Below are positions 25,528-35,954 of a DNA stretch of 42,882 bases, piece by piece; position 1 is the stretch's first letter; each line of letters opens with the position of its first letter. The translations under genes and the position numbers were made by a program. The stretch is from Gammaproteobacteria bacterium (GTDB taxonomy: Bacteria > Pseudomonadota > Gammaproteobacteria > SZUA-229): the NCBI GenBank assembly GCA_029882395.1, contig JAOUKT010000022.1, positions 1-42,882 of the forward strand, written 5' to 3'. Below the pieces are notes generated by a model. That model worked only from the letters and a program-made list of their open reading frames with translations. It made no database searches and was not told the DNA's origin.

Positions 25528-26496
25528 TTAAAAAGAACGATTGACCGAATATTCAGCCAGCGATATAAGTGCCTCCTTATATCGTGAAGACGGCAGATGA
25601 GATAATTGTTCGATTGCCAGCTTTGCTTCCTGCTCTGCGGCCTGTTTTGTGTATTCAATCGCGCCGGTTTTTTTGATGATTGCCATCACCTCATCAATAT
25701 AATCCAGACCACCTTCTTCTATCGCCTTACGCACCAGTGCCTTTTCTGCATCATTGCCGTTTCTCATCGCATAGATCAGCGGCAGTGTGGGTTTGCCTTC
25801 GGCCAGGTCATCACCGACATTTTTACCCATTTCATCACTTGATGAACTGTAATCGAGCACATCATCAATCAACTGAAAAGCCGTACCCAGATGCATGCCA
25901 TAAGAAGCCATTGCCTGTTCTTCAGCATCTGCACGCTCGCAGATCACGGCACCTAGACGGGTTGCCGCTTCAAATAACTTGGCGGTTTTAAAATGAATGA
26001 CTTCGATGTAACGGGCCTCTGTCGTGTCCGCATCATGACAATTCATTAACTGCAGCACTTCGCCTTCGGCAATAATATTGGTGCTTTCTGACAAGATAGC
26101 CATGATTTTAAAATTATCCAGCTCAACCATCATTTGAAATGAACGTGAATATAAAAAATCACCAACCAGTACACTGGCGGCATTGCCAAACAATGCATTA
26201 GCCGTTTCAGAGCCACGGCGCAGTTCTGACTCATCCACCACATCATCGTGCAATAATGTGGCGGTATGAATGAATTCAATGATGGCCGCCAGTGCGAAAT
26301 GGCCTTCGCCCTGATAACCATATGCCTGAGCCGACAACAATGCCAACAGCGGACGCAGACGCTTGCCGCCGGAGTTCACGATATATTGACTAACCTGGTT
26401 GACCAGCACCACTTCTGAATACAGACGTTTTTTGATCAATTCATCCACAGCCATCATATCGGCGGTGGTTAACTCTTTAATTTCATTAATATTCAT
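25528..26496 (-). CDS. ispB: Octaprenyl diphosphate synthase (trans-polyprenyl synthase)
   Basis: IspB makes the long isoprenoid side chain for ubiquinone or menaquinone by adding isopentenyl diphosphate units. The 322-residue protein has GGKRLRP (43-49), the first aspartate-rich motif DDVVD (84-88) followed by RRGSETAN, and the second one DDVLD (211-215). Residues just before the first motif (FIHTATLLH) lack the bulky blockers of short-chain enzymes, fitting a long product; the exact chain length is inference. It is divergent from rplU, the arrangement seen in many gammaproteobacteria. Confidence 0.95.
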   Translation of the reverse strand: MNINEIKELTTADMMAVDELIKKRLYSEVVLVNQVSQYIVNSGGKRLRPLLALLSAQAYGYQGEGHFALAAIIEFIHTATLLHDDVVDESELRRGSETANALFGNAASVLVGDFLYSRSFQMMVELDNFKIMAILSESTNIIAEGEVLQLMNCHDADTTEARYIEVIHFKTAKLFEAATRLGAVICERADAEEQAMASYGMHLGTAFQLIDDVLDYSSSSDEMGKNVGDDLAEGKPTLPLIYAMRNGNDAEKALVRKAIEEGGLDYIDEVMAIIKKTGAIEYTKQAAEQEAKLAIEQLSHLPSSRYKEALISLAEYSVNRSF

Positions 26497-26622
26497 TAAA
26501 TTGGGTTATTAATTTATCGCGAAAAAGCGGATAATAATCAGCCTGATCACTAAATACCAGTCTAAATTTGCTTATATTTGAATTATTTACCCGCTAATTC
26601 CAATAAAAAGACTGAACAAACA

Positions 26623-26651
26623 TTGACCGCGGCTCGATCTGCCAGTAAAAT
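26623..26651 (+). promoter_or_regulatory. Sigma-70-type promoter for rplU-rpmA
   Basis: TTGACC (26623-26628), a 17-base spacer and TAAAAT (26646-26651) each match the consensus at five of six positions with ideal spacing. Transcription would begin near 26658, about 34 bases before the rplU ATG. This is the clearest promoter in the window. Confidence 0.75.
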
Positions 26652-26691
26652 TCCCGCCCTTTCCTTGAACAGATTTTTGGAGTTACCGTCC

Positions 26692-27003
26692 ATGTACGCT
26701 GTAGTAGCTACCGGTGGCAAACAATATAAAGTAACTGAAGGCCTTACTCTTCGCGTTGAAAAACTAGAAGGTGAAGCAGGCGCTTCGGTTGACCTAGATA
26801 AAGTGTTAATGATTGCTGATGGCAGCGACGTTAAAATTGGCACTCCATACCTTGACGGTAGCAAAGTGACTGCGACGATTAAATCGCAGGGCCGAGCTAA
26901 GAAAGTTGAGATTATGAAGTTCCGTCGTCGTAAGCACAGCCAGAAACGTACTGGACACCGCCAGTATTACACTGAAATCGAAATTGCCAGCATTGCTGGT
27001 TAA
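26692..27003 (+). CDS. rplU: 50S ribosomal protein L21
   Basis: L21 binds 23S rRNA in the large subunit. The start at 26692 is chosen over an upstream in-frame ATG because TTTTGGAG lies just before it and the protein then begins with the invariant [14 protein letters not shown]. The 103 residues end with the conserved [21 protein letters not shown] basic region. The promoter just described lies right upstream, and rpmA follows 19 bases after the stop. Confidence 0.98.
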   Translation: MYAVVATGGKQYKVTEGLTLRVEKLEGEAGASVDLDKVLMIADGSDVKIGTPYLDGSKVTATIKSQGRAKKVEIMKFRRRKHSQKRTGHRQYYTEIEIASIAG

Positions 27004-27022
27004 TCAATAGAGGCATAGGCTA

Positions 27023-27280
27023 ATGGCACATAAGAAAGCCGCCGGTAGTACTAAGAATGGTCGCGATTCTAATTCTAAACGCTTAGGCGTTAAATTATTT
27101 GGCGGCCAGGAAGTGATTTCCGGCAACATTATCGTCCGTCAACGCGGCACTAAATTCCACGCTGGCGACAATGTTGGCCTGGGACGTGACCATACTTTAT
27201 TTGCAAAAGCTGATGGCAAAATACTTTTCGAAGTAAAAGGCCCTAAGAACCGCAAATTTGTAAGCGTTGTTGCTGACTAA
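27023..27280 (+). CDS. rpmA: 50S ribosomal protein L27
   Basis: L27 reaches into the peptidyl transferase centre and helps place tRNA. The 85-residue protein begins [20 protein letters not shown], so it has the short uncleaved N-terminus usual in Gram-negative bacteria rather than the longer cleaved form of Firmicutes. [21 protein letters not shown] and [11 protein letters not shown] are the conserved body. It is the second gene after rplU and is followed by a hairpin and a strong terminator before obgE. Confidence 0.98.
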   Translation: MAHKKAAGSTKNGRDSNSKRLGVKLFGGQEVISGNIIVRQRGTKFHAGDNVGLGRDHTLFAKADGKILFEVKGPKNRKFVSVVAD

Positions 27281-27288
27281 ATGATTCT

Positions 27289-27304
27289 CCACTCTTCGGA
27301 GTGG
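27289..27304 (+). other. UUCG tetraloop hairpin after rpmA
   Basis: CCACTC-TTCG-GAGTGG forms a perfect 6-bp stem closed by a UUCG loop, one of the most stable RNA tetraloops. It starts eight bases after the rpmA stop and ten bases before the rpmA terminator. It could protect the 3' end from exonucleases or slow polymerase. Confidence 0.6.
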
Positions 27305-27314
27305 TTATCATTGT

Positions 27315-27348
27315 AAAAAGCCCCGTTATTTTTTAACGGGGCTTTTTT
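27315..27348 (+). terminator. Rho-independent terminator after rplU-rpmA
   Basis: AGCCCCGTTA (27319-27328) pairs perfectly with TAACGGGGCT (27334-27343) around a T5 loop. The stem is preceded by an A-run and followed by T6, so it works as a terminator on the plus strand and probably on the minus strand too. obgE, 90 bases further on, would need its own promoter or read-through. Confidence 0.92.
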
Positions 27349-27414
27349 GCATACTGCAAATCTACTTTTTCCAAAAAACACGATACTATCTGACTATTGA
27401 TAGCCCTTTACTAG

Positions 27415-29557
<2,143 letters not shown>

Positions 29558-29569
<12 letters not shown>

Positions 29570-31102
29570 TTCCGCGCTATAAAATACATAAGGCAAATGA
29601 TTTCTTTTTGCATAATACATCGCCATATCAGCACTGTGCATTAAGTCTTCACCCGTCTCACCCTCATGCGGAAAACAGGCAATGCCGATGCTCATGCCAA
29701 CATCAAGCTCATAACCTTCAATTAGAAATAGATCATTCATTAGCGCCGTTATCTTGTCTGCCACGGCAACCGCCACGGCCTTATCGCTAACCGCATGCAG
29801 AATAATAGCAAACTCATCACCACCGATCCTCGCTACCGTATCAGACTCGCGCAACGCCAGCTTCAATCGACTGGCGACGGCAACCAGCAACTCATCGCCA
29901 ACATGGTGTCCTAACTCGTCATTTACCGCTTTGAAACGGTTCAGATCCATCATTAACAGCATGAAGCCGGGTTGTTTTGCATTGCGCTTTGCCGACAAAG
30001 TCATCTGTTCCAGGCGGTCGAAAAGCAGCGCCCGGTTGGGTATGCCTGTTAATGAGTCGGTAAAGGCCATCTCTTCAAGTTCAAGATAAAGACGGCTCAG
30101 CTCACGGCTCATGCCGCACATTTCCTTCGCCAGAGTGACCAGCTCCTTACTGCCGCTAATCTCCAGCTTGTCTTTAAGGTGGCTTTTATCGACCCGGATA
30201 AGATTCAGATACAGCGTGATTTTTTTCAGCGGTGTCAGAATCATGCGCCTGAACAAGCCCAGCGCTATGACAACTGCCAGCAATGTGGTGATCACCACAA
30301 TGCTGACCAGCGTTATTCTTGTTTTTAACAGTTTGCTTTTTAATGCGGTGACATCAGAAGCGAAATAAAAATACGCCACGGCTTCTGGGTTTCCGGCCTT
30401 GTTGCCATAGGACACCAGCAGGATGTTTTTCATTAAATGTTGTTGCGGCCAGTTTGCAGACTTAAACAATAATTGCTGTTTTTGATTCTTGATCATAACC
30501 GGGATACCCAGCCCCTCCTCTGCTTTAGCCAGGTTCGACAGCGGGTCAGTGACAACCGCCAGATAACCTTGCAAGCGCAAACCACCAACCGGTACCAATG
30601 TCACCAGCCTGATGCTGTCATCATAAACACAGACCTGATGCAGGGTTTTATAACGCTGAGCGCCGGTTTTCTTATGGGCTCTGGTCATAATCTCGGGGCA
30701 CACATCGCCAGCAACTTTTTCACCCTCTGACGACTGATAAAGCTTTTTCAGCTCTTTACTGTAAATGATGATTTTTTTAAGGTTAACAATGCCCAGCGTC
30801 ACATAGGCCCGATGAAAATGCTCATTAAGCGCCCGCTCTACGGCTTCTCTGTCGTCTTCCTTCAGGGCTTTTTTCAAAGCCGGGCTGGACTGCACAGACA
30901 GACCCATACTCTGGGTTTCTTCTTTTAATTCATCCCAGAGATTATGCACTTCTAACTCAACCAGTTCAGTGAATGCCTGAAGCCGGTTATCCAGTGCCTG
31001 CTGAAAATATATTGCGCCGGTAAACAGGGTAAAACCAACGCTTAACATGCCCATCATTACAATGGTGGTCAATAAGCTGGAGCGCATAGAATAAGACTTC
31101 AT
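29558..31102 (-). CDS. Membrane diguanylate cyclase with periplasmic sensor domain
   Basis: The 514-residue protein would make cyclic di-GMP from two GTP. Membrane helices at about 11-34 and 262-285 enclose a periplasmic sensor domain of about 225 residues that includes two cysteines (135 and 158). A HAMP-like linker follows (about 286-340), then a GGDEF domain with DSLTGIPNR, an intact GGDEF at 427-431 and an RxxD inhibitory site (RESD, 418-421) five residues before it. The motifs predict an active, product-inhibited enzyme. It starts 11 bases after the rhodanese gene, so the two are almost certainly co-transcribed. The sensor signal is unknown. Confidence 0.93.
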
Positions 31103-31113
31103 AAACGGTAACT

Positions 31114-31563
31114 TTAATCCTTAATGAAAGGAAAGCCTTTCTCCAGCCAGACTTCAAAGCCACCCCTGAACCAGTAAAGTTCTTGATAGCCACAGCTTTT
31201 TGCAATTTTGATCGCAACAGCGCTCCTGCCACATTTCACACCATTACAGTAAAATAACGCAGGCTGTGATTTGTCAGGTATGATCTTTAACAGCGACTTA
31301 CAATGCGTTTCTGTATCTGGCAGGCTGACAGATGACTCGATATAACCTTTTTTTCGATCACCTCTGATTCGAGAATCAACCAGTACCAAATCACTGTTTT
31401 TGGCCATCAGCTCAATCACACCCTCGGCACCCACCATGATCACGTCATCGATATATTCGGGGCTTATATTTTCTTCTGCAAAACTGTTCACTGAAACAAA
31501 CAACAGGCAGCCAATGTTTATCAGATAATGCCGAAAACTGGTTTTACTCTTGTTGAGGATCAC
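31114..31563 (-). CDS. Secreted rhodanese-like protein
   Basis: A GTG at 31563 with a strong AGGAG six bases upstream gives 149 residues with a signal peptide (about 1-29, SFA|EE). The longer frame upstream has no such site. The mature part is one rhodanese domain: VLVDSRIRGDRKKGYIESS (about 60-78), active-site loop FYCNGVKCGRSA with Cys106 as the likely persulfide carrier and Cys111 nearby, and a C-terminal WFRGGFEVWLEKGFP. Periplasmic location is inferred. The gene lies 11 bases before a diguanylate cyclase whose sensor is also periplasmic, which makes the rhodanese a candidate signal partner. Confidence 0.87.
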   Translation of the reverse strand: MILNKSKTSFRHYLINIGCLLFVSVNSFAEENISPEYIDDVIMVGAEGVIELMAKNSDLVLVDSRIRGDRKKGYIESSVSLPDTETHCKSLLKIIPDKSQPALFYCNGVKCGRSAVAIKIAKSCGYQELYWFRGGFEVWLEKGFPFIKD

Positions 31564-31632
31564 ACAACGCTCCTGAAATAAATCGTTTTGTTCAAAATAC
31601 AACACTCTAACTTTATAAACTACACAGCAACA

Positions 31633-31658
31633 TTTCAAGAACAGGACATATAGAGGAC
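31633..31658 (-). promoter_or_regulatory. Paired GTCC repeats upstream of a TTGAAA element, rhodanese-cyclase operon
   Basis: On the minus strand GTCC occurs twice, 11 bases apart (plus-strand GGAC at 31655 and 31644). Five bases later comes TTGAAA (31638-31633), and 15 bases beyond that a TATAAA, so it could be a promoter with upstream sites. The rhodanese GTG is about 70 bases downstream. The arrangement resembles that upstream of the HTH-PAS-REC gene. Two copies could be chance. Confidence 0.3.
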
Positions 31659-31698
31659 ATAAATAAAGCCCCGACAATAGCTGACAGCAATCAGCCTA

Positions 31699-32895
31699 TT
31701 ATACCGAGCGCCCCGCCACATAACCTGAGGACCAGGCCCACTGGAAATTATAGCCGCCTAAATGCCCAGTCACATCTAACACCTCACCGACAAAATACAA
31801 CCCTGGCTGGCGTTTTGACTGCATTGACTGGGATGATACTTCATCCGTATTAACCCCCGACAAAGTCACTTCAGCTGTGCGGTAGCCTTCCGTACCGGAG
31901 GGCTTTAAACGCAGCGCCGAAACCGCGTCAGCGACCTCGATTAATACCGCATCGGCTATCTCAGCGACGGCTTTTTCAGCCACTGCTGGCCAGAATTTTA
32001 GCCCCAGATCGGCGACCAGCTTCGCCGGCAAATGCGTTGATAATATTTTTTTAAGTAGCGCCGCTGGTGCCGACTGTTTCTTTTTGAACAATAACTGTCT
32101 GACATCCAGATCCGGTAATAAATTGATGCTTATTGCATCGCCCTGTTGCCAGTAGTTTGATATTTGCAAGACCACCGGCCCGCTCAGCCCGCGGTGTGTA
32201 AACAGCATGTTTTCTGTAAAGCTGTGGCCATTGCTCTGCATTGTCACTTTCACAGCCGTGCCTGAGTTGTTTTCGGCCACTACCTTAAACCAGTCACTGA
32301 AGGTGAACGGCACCAGCCCGGCCCTGACATCAAACACATCTAGCCCAAACTGCCGTGCAACCTGATAACCATAAGCGGATGAGCCCAGGGTCGGTATCGA
32401 CAAACCGCCGGTTGCAATCACAAGTGAATCGCAACTTAATTCAGCTGTTTTTGTTTTCAGATAGAATTTACCGTGGGCAGATTTATCATGTGAAATCTTT
32501 TCAACTTCACAGCGCAGTCGAATTTCGACACCGGCCTGATCGCATTCACTCTTTAACAGGTTTAAGATATCTTTTGCACTGTCATCACAGAACAACTGGC
32601 CGTGATCACGTTCATGAAAGGCGATACCATGGCTTGCTACCAGTGATATAAAATCCCATTGTGTATACTGGCTCAAGGCAGACTTAACAAAATGAGGATT
32701 GCGACAGATATAATGGCCAGCTTCAACCGTGTAGTTGGTAAAGTTACAGCGACCACCACCTGACATCAGGATTTTCTTGCCGATTTTATTGCTACGCTCA
32801 ATGACCAGTACTTTTCGTCCACGCTGGGCTGCTGTGATCGCGCACATCAGACCCGAGGCACCCGCACCGATAATAATGACATCAAACAGTTCCAA
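31699..32895 (-). CDS. HI0933/YhiN-family NAD(P)/FAD-dependent oxidoreductase
   Basis: The 398-residue protein begins with an FAD-binding Rossmann motif (IIGAGASGLMCAITAAQRG, residues 7-25). KIGKKILMSGGGRCNFTN (about 37-54), the signature of the HI0933 family, follows. Later come LSIPTLGSSAYGYQVARQFG, FTHRGLSGPVVLQISNYW and the C-terminal GLYFVGEVLDVTGHLGGYNFQWAWSSGYVAG, which closes the FAD site. The substrate and reaction of this widespread family are not established; roles in flavin-linked RNA or metabolite oxidation have been suggested. It is divergent from the EamA transporter gene. Confidence 0.92.
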   Translation of the reverse strand: MELFDVIIIGAGASGLMCAITAAQRGRKVLVIERSNKIGKKILMSGGGRCNFTNYTVEAGHYICRNPHFVKSALSQYTQWDFISLVASHGIAFHERDHGQLFCDDSAKDILNLLKSECDQAGVEIRLRCEVEKISHDKSAHGKFYLKTKTAELSCDSLVIATGGLSIPTLGSSAYGYQVARQFGLDVFDVRAGLVPFTFSDWFKVVAENNSGTAVKVTMQSNGHSFTENMLFTHRGLSGPVVLQISNYWQQGDAISINLLPDLDVRQLLFKKKQSAPAALLKKILSTHLPAKLVADLGLKFWPAVAEKAVAEIADAVLIEVADAVSALRLKPSGTEGYRTAEVTLSGVNTDEVSSQSMQSKRQPGLYFVGEVLDVTGHLGGYNFQWAWSSGYVAGRSV

Positions 32896-32928
32896 TCCTG
32901 AACCTCATTTTCAAAACAAATTACATAC

Positions 32929-32943
32929 TTGTATCTAGTACAA
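32929..32943. promoter_or_regulatory. Palindrome in the HI0933-type/EamA divergent promoter region
   Basis: TTGTA-TCTAG-TACAA is a 5-bp inverted repeat between the two divergent starts, upstream of a TAAAAT -10-like hexamer at 32955-32960. It could be an operator for either gene. No known consensus is matched. Confidence 0.3.
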
Positions 32944-32985
32944 AACTAAACCGTTAAAATACATTTTACTTAACCGGAACACTCT

Positions 32986-33855
32986 ATGAAACAACATCGC
33001 GAAGGCCTTTTATCCGTCCACTCTGCCGTACTTATCTTTGGCCTGACCGCATTATTTTCCAAGCTGATCAGCCTGTCGGCTATCGAGATCACCTTGCTTC
33101 GCAGCATTTTTGCGATTGCAGCCATTGCCATTTATATCAAATACCTCAACGAATCCTTATTGCTGGCATCCAGGCGCGATTATCTGGTTGCCATCGTGCT
33201 GGGTTTTTTCCTCGCCACTCACTGGGTGACTTATTTTCATGCCATGCAAGTTTCGTCGATAGCTGTCGGCATCATCGCGCTTTATACCTATCCCGTTATT
33301 ACTGTTTTTCTCGAGCCTTTATTCCATGGAGAGCGCCCTCATATTAAAGACATCATCAGCGCCACAGTCGTTTTATTGGGTATCTATTTACTGGTTCCTG
33401 AGTTCTCTATTAATAATCAGACCACACAAGGCGTGCTCTGGGGCGTGTTATCTGCATTCTTATTTGCCATCAGAAACATCATTCATGGCCGTTACTTCAA
33501 CGCCTATCCGGCACGGCAAGCTTTATTTTATCAAACGCTCGTTGTGATATTGCTGCTGCTGCCTTTTGCTGGCGACGTCATGGTTGATGTTAGCCAGGCA
33601 CAATGGCTCCAGTTACTCATTCTGGGGGTCTTTTTTACCGCTCTGCCACATACCTTATTTGCTCACAGCTTATTGCACCTGAAAGCCAAAACCGCCAGTC
33701 TGGTGGGCTGCATGCAGGTCGTTTACGGCAGTTTATTTGCCGCGCTATTTCTGGCAGAACTGCCCGACTGGAAAACCATCGCCGGCGGGCTGATTGTTAT
33801 CAGCGCGGCGGCTTATGAGACCCTCACTAGCGGCCAACAGCTCAAAAAAGCTTAA
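32986..33855 (+). CDS. EamA/DMT-superfamily transporter
   Basis: The 289-residue protein has ten predicted membrane helices in two repeated EamA halves (about residues 10-138 and 150-283). The first half has ITLLRSIFAIAAIAIYIKY and a conserved FLATHWVTYFHAMQVSSIAVGIIALYTYPVITVFLEPLF block at the end of helix 3 to helix 4. The second half mirrors it with LPHTLFAHSLLHLKAKTASLVGCMQVVYGSLFAALFLAELPDW. Such carriers export or exchange amino acids, nucleosides or other small metabolites; the substrate is not readable here. The ATG at 32986 is the first in frame. Confidence 0.9.
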   Translation: MKQHREGLLSVHSAVLIFGLTALFSKLISLSAIEITLLRSIFAIAAIAIYIKYLNESLLLASRRDYLVAIVLGFFLATHWVTYFHAMQVSSIAVGIIALYTYPVITVFLEPLFHGERPHIKDIISATVVLLGIYLLVPEFSINNQTTQGVLWGVLSAFLFAIRNIIHGRYFNAYPARQALFYQTLVVILLLLPFAGDVMVDVSQAQWLQLLILGVFFTALPHTLFAHSLLHLKAKTASLVGCMQVVYGSLFAALFLAELPDWKTIAGGLIVISAAAYETLTSGQQLKKA

Positions 33856-33859
33856 CACA

Positions 33860-33880
33860 GGGCTGCCTTCAGGCCAGCCC
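33860..33880. terminator. Stem-loop between convergent eamA-type and mqo-like genes
   Basis: GGGCTG (33860-33865) pairs with CAGCCC (33875-33880), and the interior may add one or two pairs. It lies right after the transporter stop and before the convergent Mqo-like stop. No T-run follows, so termination is uncertain. Confidence 0.35.
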
Positions 33881-33894
33881 AATCATTAACGCTA

Positions 33895-35289
33895 CTATTT
33901 TGAATCTTCCCCGCTGAGCACACGCCCCGGAAAATCGGCGTTATTATGTCGCACATCATCTCCGAGTAAATCCTTTTTAATCATTTCGTCATTCACTGTC
34001 AGCTTTAAAAACCGGGCCACGGTTCGCATATCGATCTCGGCATTTTCAAGACAGGATGTGCCACCCGGTGAGGGTGTCATGTTAAATATCGCACCTATGC
34101 CGGTATCGATCTTGGCTTCACCCATTAGCAGCCTTGCATTGAGCTTATCGATCAGTTGCGGGCGAATACCGCCAACACGGCGTGCAAACGTCAGGTCTTT
34201 GAGCCTCAATGAAGGCACAATTTTTCGCACGTCTTTGAGAAATAAAAGTTTTCTGATCAGCGGGATTTCAAACAGAATATTTTTAAACATATAATTTCTG
34301 ATATCACGCACCCGCAACAAATCCCAAAGCACCCTGGCGACCTTACGATCAAAACGAAAGACCTGTAGAAAGTCAGGCAAGGTGCTCAGGTTATAACGTT
34401 CAAGAATAGGCAGCACCAGCGCGGTTGGTCCAAATCGTGTTTCTCCCGGTACCAGCACATCCGGATCACCATGAATCGCTGCAAAGGGTAAGGCATCATT
34501 TTGCACGGTATAAACCTTGCCATTTAAACAATGCGGGGCAAAATAATAACTGCCGGCAACCGGCAAGCAGGAATAGTGCAAACCATATCCCAGGTCGTGC
34601 GCCAGTTTTAAGCTATGGCCACCGGCACACACCACTAACGATTTGGTCTGATAACAGGTACCGTTTGTTTCGACCAGAAAACGCTCTTTTTCAATTTTAA
34701 TGTGCAACACACTTTCATTAAAATGAATATCAATCTCTTTGTCATCTACCTGCCGGGCCTGCCTGACGAACGAGCGAGACAATGCCTCGAAATTTACCGC
34801 GGTATACTCATCAGTTGAACCCAGCGCCACCACCTCATCGTCACGGAAGCGGCCATTTTTCATCGCGACAGCCGGCTCAATTTTGGCAATCGCTTTTTTA
34901 TCCAGCAATTTCAAATCAGGGTAATGCGGCGAAAAGATTTTGTACCGCTCTCGTAGCTGCTGACATTCCTTTTCACCCACACCCAGCACCATTTTTGGAA
35001 ACTTGAAAATAACGTGATCATTATCCGGCAGCGCCGTGGCATAATTTCGTAACATGCTGGCAGCCCGCTTCACCTTAAGCGCCTTATCCAGCGTGTAATT
35101 GGTTTCAATATCACCACAATGCAAGGTCTGACTGTTATTACTGGATAATGAATTGACACGTGCCGGCGCTGCATATTTTTCTATCAGCCCAATACGCGCA
35201 ATATCTGTATATTTTGCCGCCATATACAGTAACGCGGTGCCCGAAACACCGGCACCTATAATTAACAAGTCATATTGATTTGAGCTCAT
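33895..35289 (-). CDS. mqo: Malate:quinone oxidoreductase-like FAD enzyme
   Basis: Mqo oxidises malate to oxaloacetate and passes electrons to quinone at the membrane, by-passing NAD-linked malate dehydrogenase. The ATG at 35289 follows GGGA and gives 464 residues. The FAD motif is LLIIGAGVSGTALLYMAAKY (8-27). SSNNSQTLHCGDIETNYTL (about 49-67) is the family region after it. GPTALVLPILERY lies near residue 290, and the C-terminal RRVGGIRPQLID, then GIGAIFNMTPSPGGTSCLENAE, is typical of Mqo. It is somewhat shorter and more divergent than the enterobacterial enzyme, so a related 2-hydroxyacid oxidase is possible. It lies downstream of rpsT behind a terminator. Confidence 0.8.
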   Translation of the reverse strand: MSSNQYDLLIIGAGVSGTALLYMAAKYTDIARIGLIEKYAAPARVNSLSSNNSQTLHCGDIETNYTLDKALKVKRAASMLRNYATALPDNDHVIFKFPKMVLGVGEKECQQLRERYKIFSPHYPDLKLLDKKAIAKIEPAVAMKNGRFRDDEVVALGSTDEYTAVNFEALSRSFVRQARQVDDKEIDIHFNESVLHIKIEKERFLVETNGTCYQTKSLVVCAGGHSLKLAHDLGYGLHYSCLPVAGSYYFAPHCLNGKVYTVQNDALPFAAIHGDPDVLVPGETRFGPTALVLPILERYNLSTLPDFLQVFRFDRKVARVLWDLLRVRDIRNYMFKNILFEIPLIRKLLFLKDVRKIVPSLRLKDLTFARRVGGIRPQLIDKLNARLLMGEAKIDTGIGAIFNMTPSPGGTSCLENAEIDMRTVARFLKLTVNDEMIKKDLLGDDVRHNNADFPGRVLSGEDSK

Positions 35290-35351
35290 CTGTATTCCCA
35301 AAAGAAGACTATTTATTGATTTTAGATCAGAATCGATATTATTCAGGCAAT

Positions 35352-35379
35352 AAAAAAGCCGGTAAAAACCGGCTTTTTT
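35352..35379. terminator. Rho-independent terminator of rpsT (bidirectional form)
   Basis: AAAAAAGCCGGT and ACCGGCTTTTTT form a 12-bp stem with an AAAA loop. Read on the minus strand it is a GC-rich stem followed by a T-run, 22 bases after the rpsT stop. It insulates rpsT from the Mqo-like gene. Confidence 0.92.
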
Positions 35380-35401
35380 ATATCAACACTAAATGCCGCA
35401 A

Positions 35402-35662
35402 TTACATTGCACGAACAGTAGCATTTAGGCGACTTTTATGACGAGCTGCCTTGTTCTTGTGGATCAAGCCTTTAGAGACCATACCATCAATAACAGGAAC
35501 TGCTGCTTTATAAGCGTCTTCAGCCTGAGCTTTTTCGCCTGCTTCAACAGCATAAACAACTTTTTTAACGTACGTACGAAACATAGAACGCATACCAGCA
35601 TTATGCTGACGCCTTGTTTCAGCCTGACGAGCACGTTTTCTCGCCTGTGCGGAATTAGCCAA
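35402..35662 (-). CDS. rpsT: 30S ribosomal protein S20
   Basis: S20 is a small helical protein that binds 16S rRNA early in subunit assembly. The 86-residue protein begins [21 protein letters not shown] and has conserved [11 protein letters not shown] and [16 protein letters not shown]. The start codon is TTG (35662-35660), as in Escherichia coli, where S20 limits its own translation. GGAG lies seven bases upstream but can be paired in a local hairpin (see that entry). A terminator follows directly, so the gene is probably transcribed alone. Confidence 0.97.
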   Translation of the reverse strand: MANSAQARKRARQAETRRQHNAGMRSMFRTYVKKVVYAVEAGEKAQAEDAYKAAVPVIDGMVSKGLIHKNKAARHKSRLNATVRAM

Positions 35663-35676
35663 TGGAAATCTCCATT
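35661..35676 (-). promoter_or_regulatory. Hairpin that can hide the rpsT ribosome site
   Basis: On the minus strand AATGGA-GATT-TCCATT is a perfect 6-bp stem with a four-base loop. The GGAG Shine-Dalgarno sequence straddles the stem and loop, and the TTG start codon begins within the 3' arm. It could make translation depend on S20 or another factor. Stability is modest because the stem is AT-rich. Confidence 0.5.
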
Positions 35677-35740
35677 CACATCAAATTTAAAGATCGCGTA
35701 TTCTGCCAGCTTTATGCCGATAGATCAATACAATTGCGCC

Positions 35741-35746
35741 ATTATA
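35741..35746 (-). promoter_or_regulatory. -10 hexamer of the probable rpsT promoter
   Basis: A perfect TATAAT on the minus strand lies about 80 bases before the rpsT start. The -35 region 17 bases further upstream is GC-rich and a poor match, so the call rests on the -10 and on position. A leader of about 70 bases would include the hairpin next to the start codon. Confidence 0.5.
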
Positions 35747-35954
35747 AAAAGATAAAAGCATTTGCCCGACTGAAACAGGGCACACTGTCACAAACGCGGA
35801 TTCAAATACGCTTATTAAACCGCCACTGATTTTAATCGCGTTGGCTACATAAATATTTACTCTTTTCTCACTAAAGCCCTGTGACTCTACCTTGCTGTGG
35901 CATAGAATAGCTTTTGAATCAAAACACCATCATAAGAAACATACGATATCTCAC

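Noticed and set aside
26578..26691. N-terminal extension of L21 from an upstream in-frame ATG
   Set aside because: It would start upstream of the clear promoter at 26623-26651, and L21 proteins begin with MYAVV, which has its own strong ribosome site.
33895..35289. L-2-hydroxyglutarate or glycine oxidase-type enzyme instead of Mqo
   Set aside because: The SSNNSQTLHCGDIET and NMTPSPGGTSCL regions fit Mqo better, though the protein is divergent, so the confidence was lowered.
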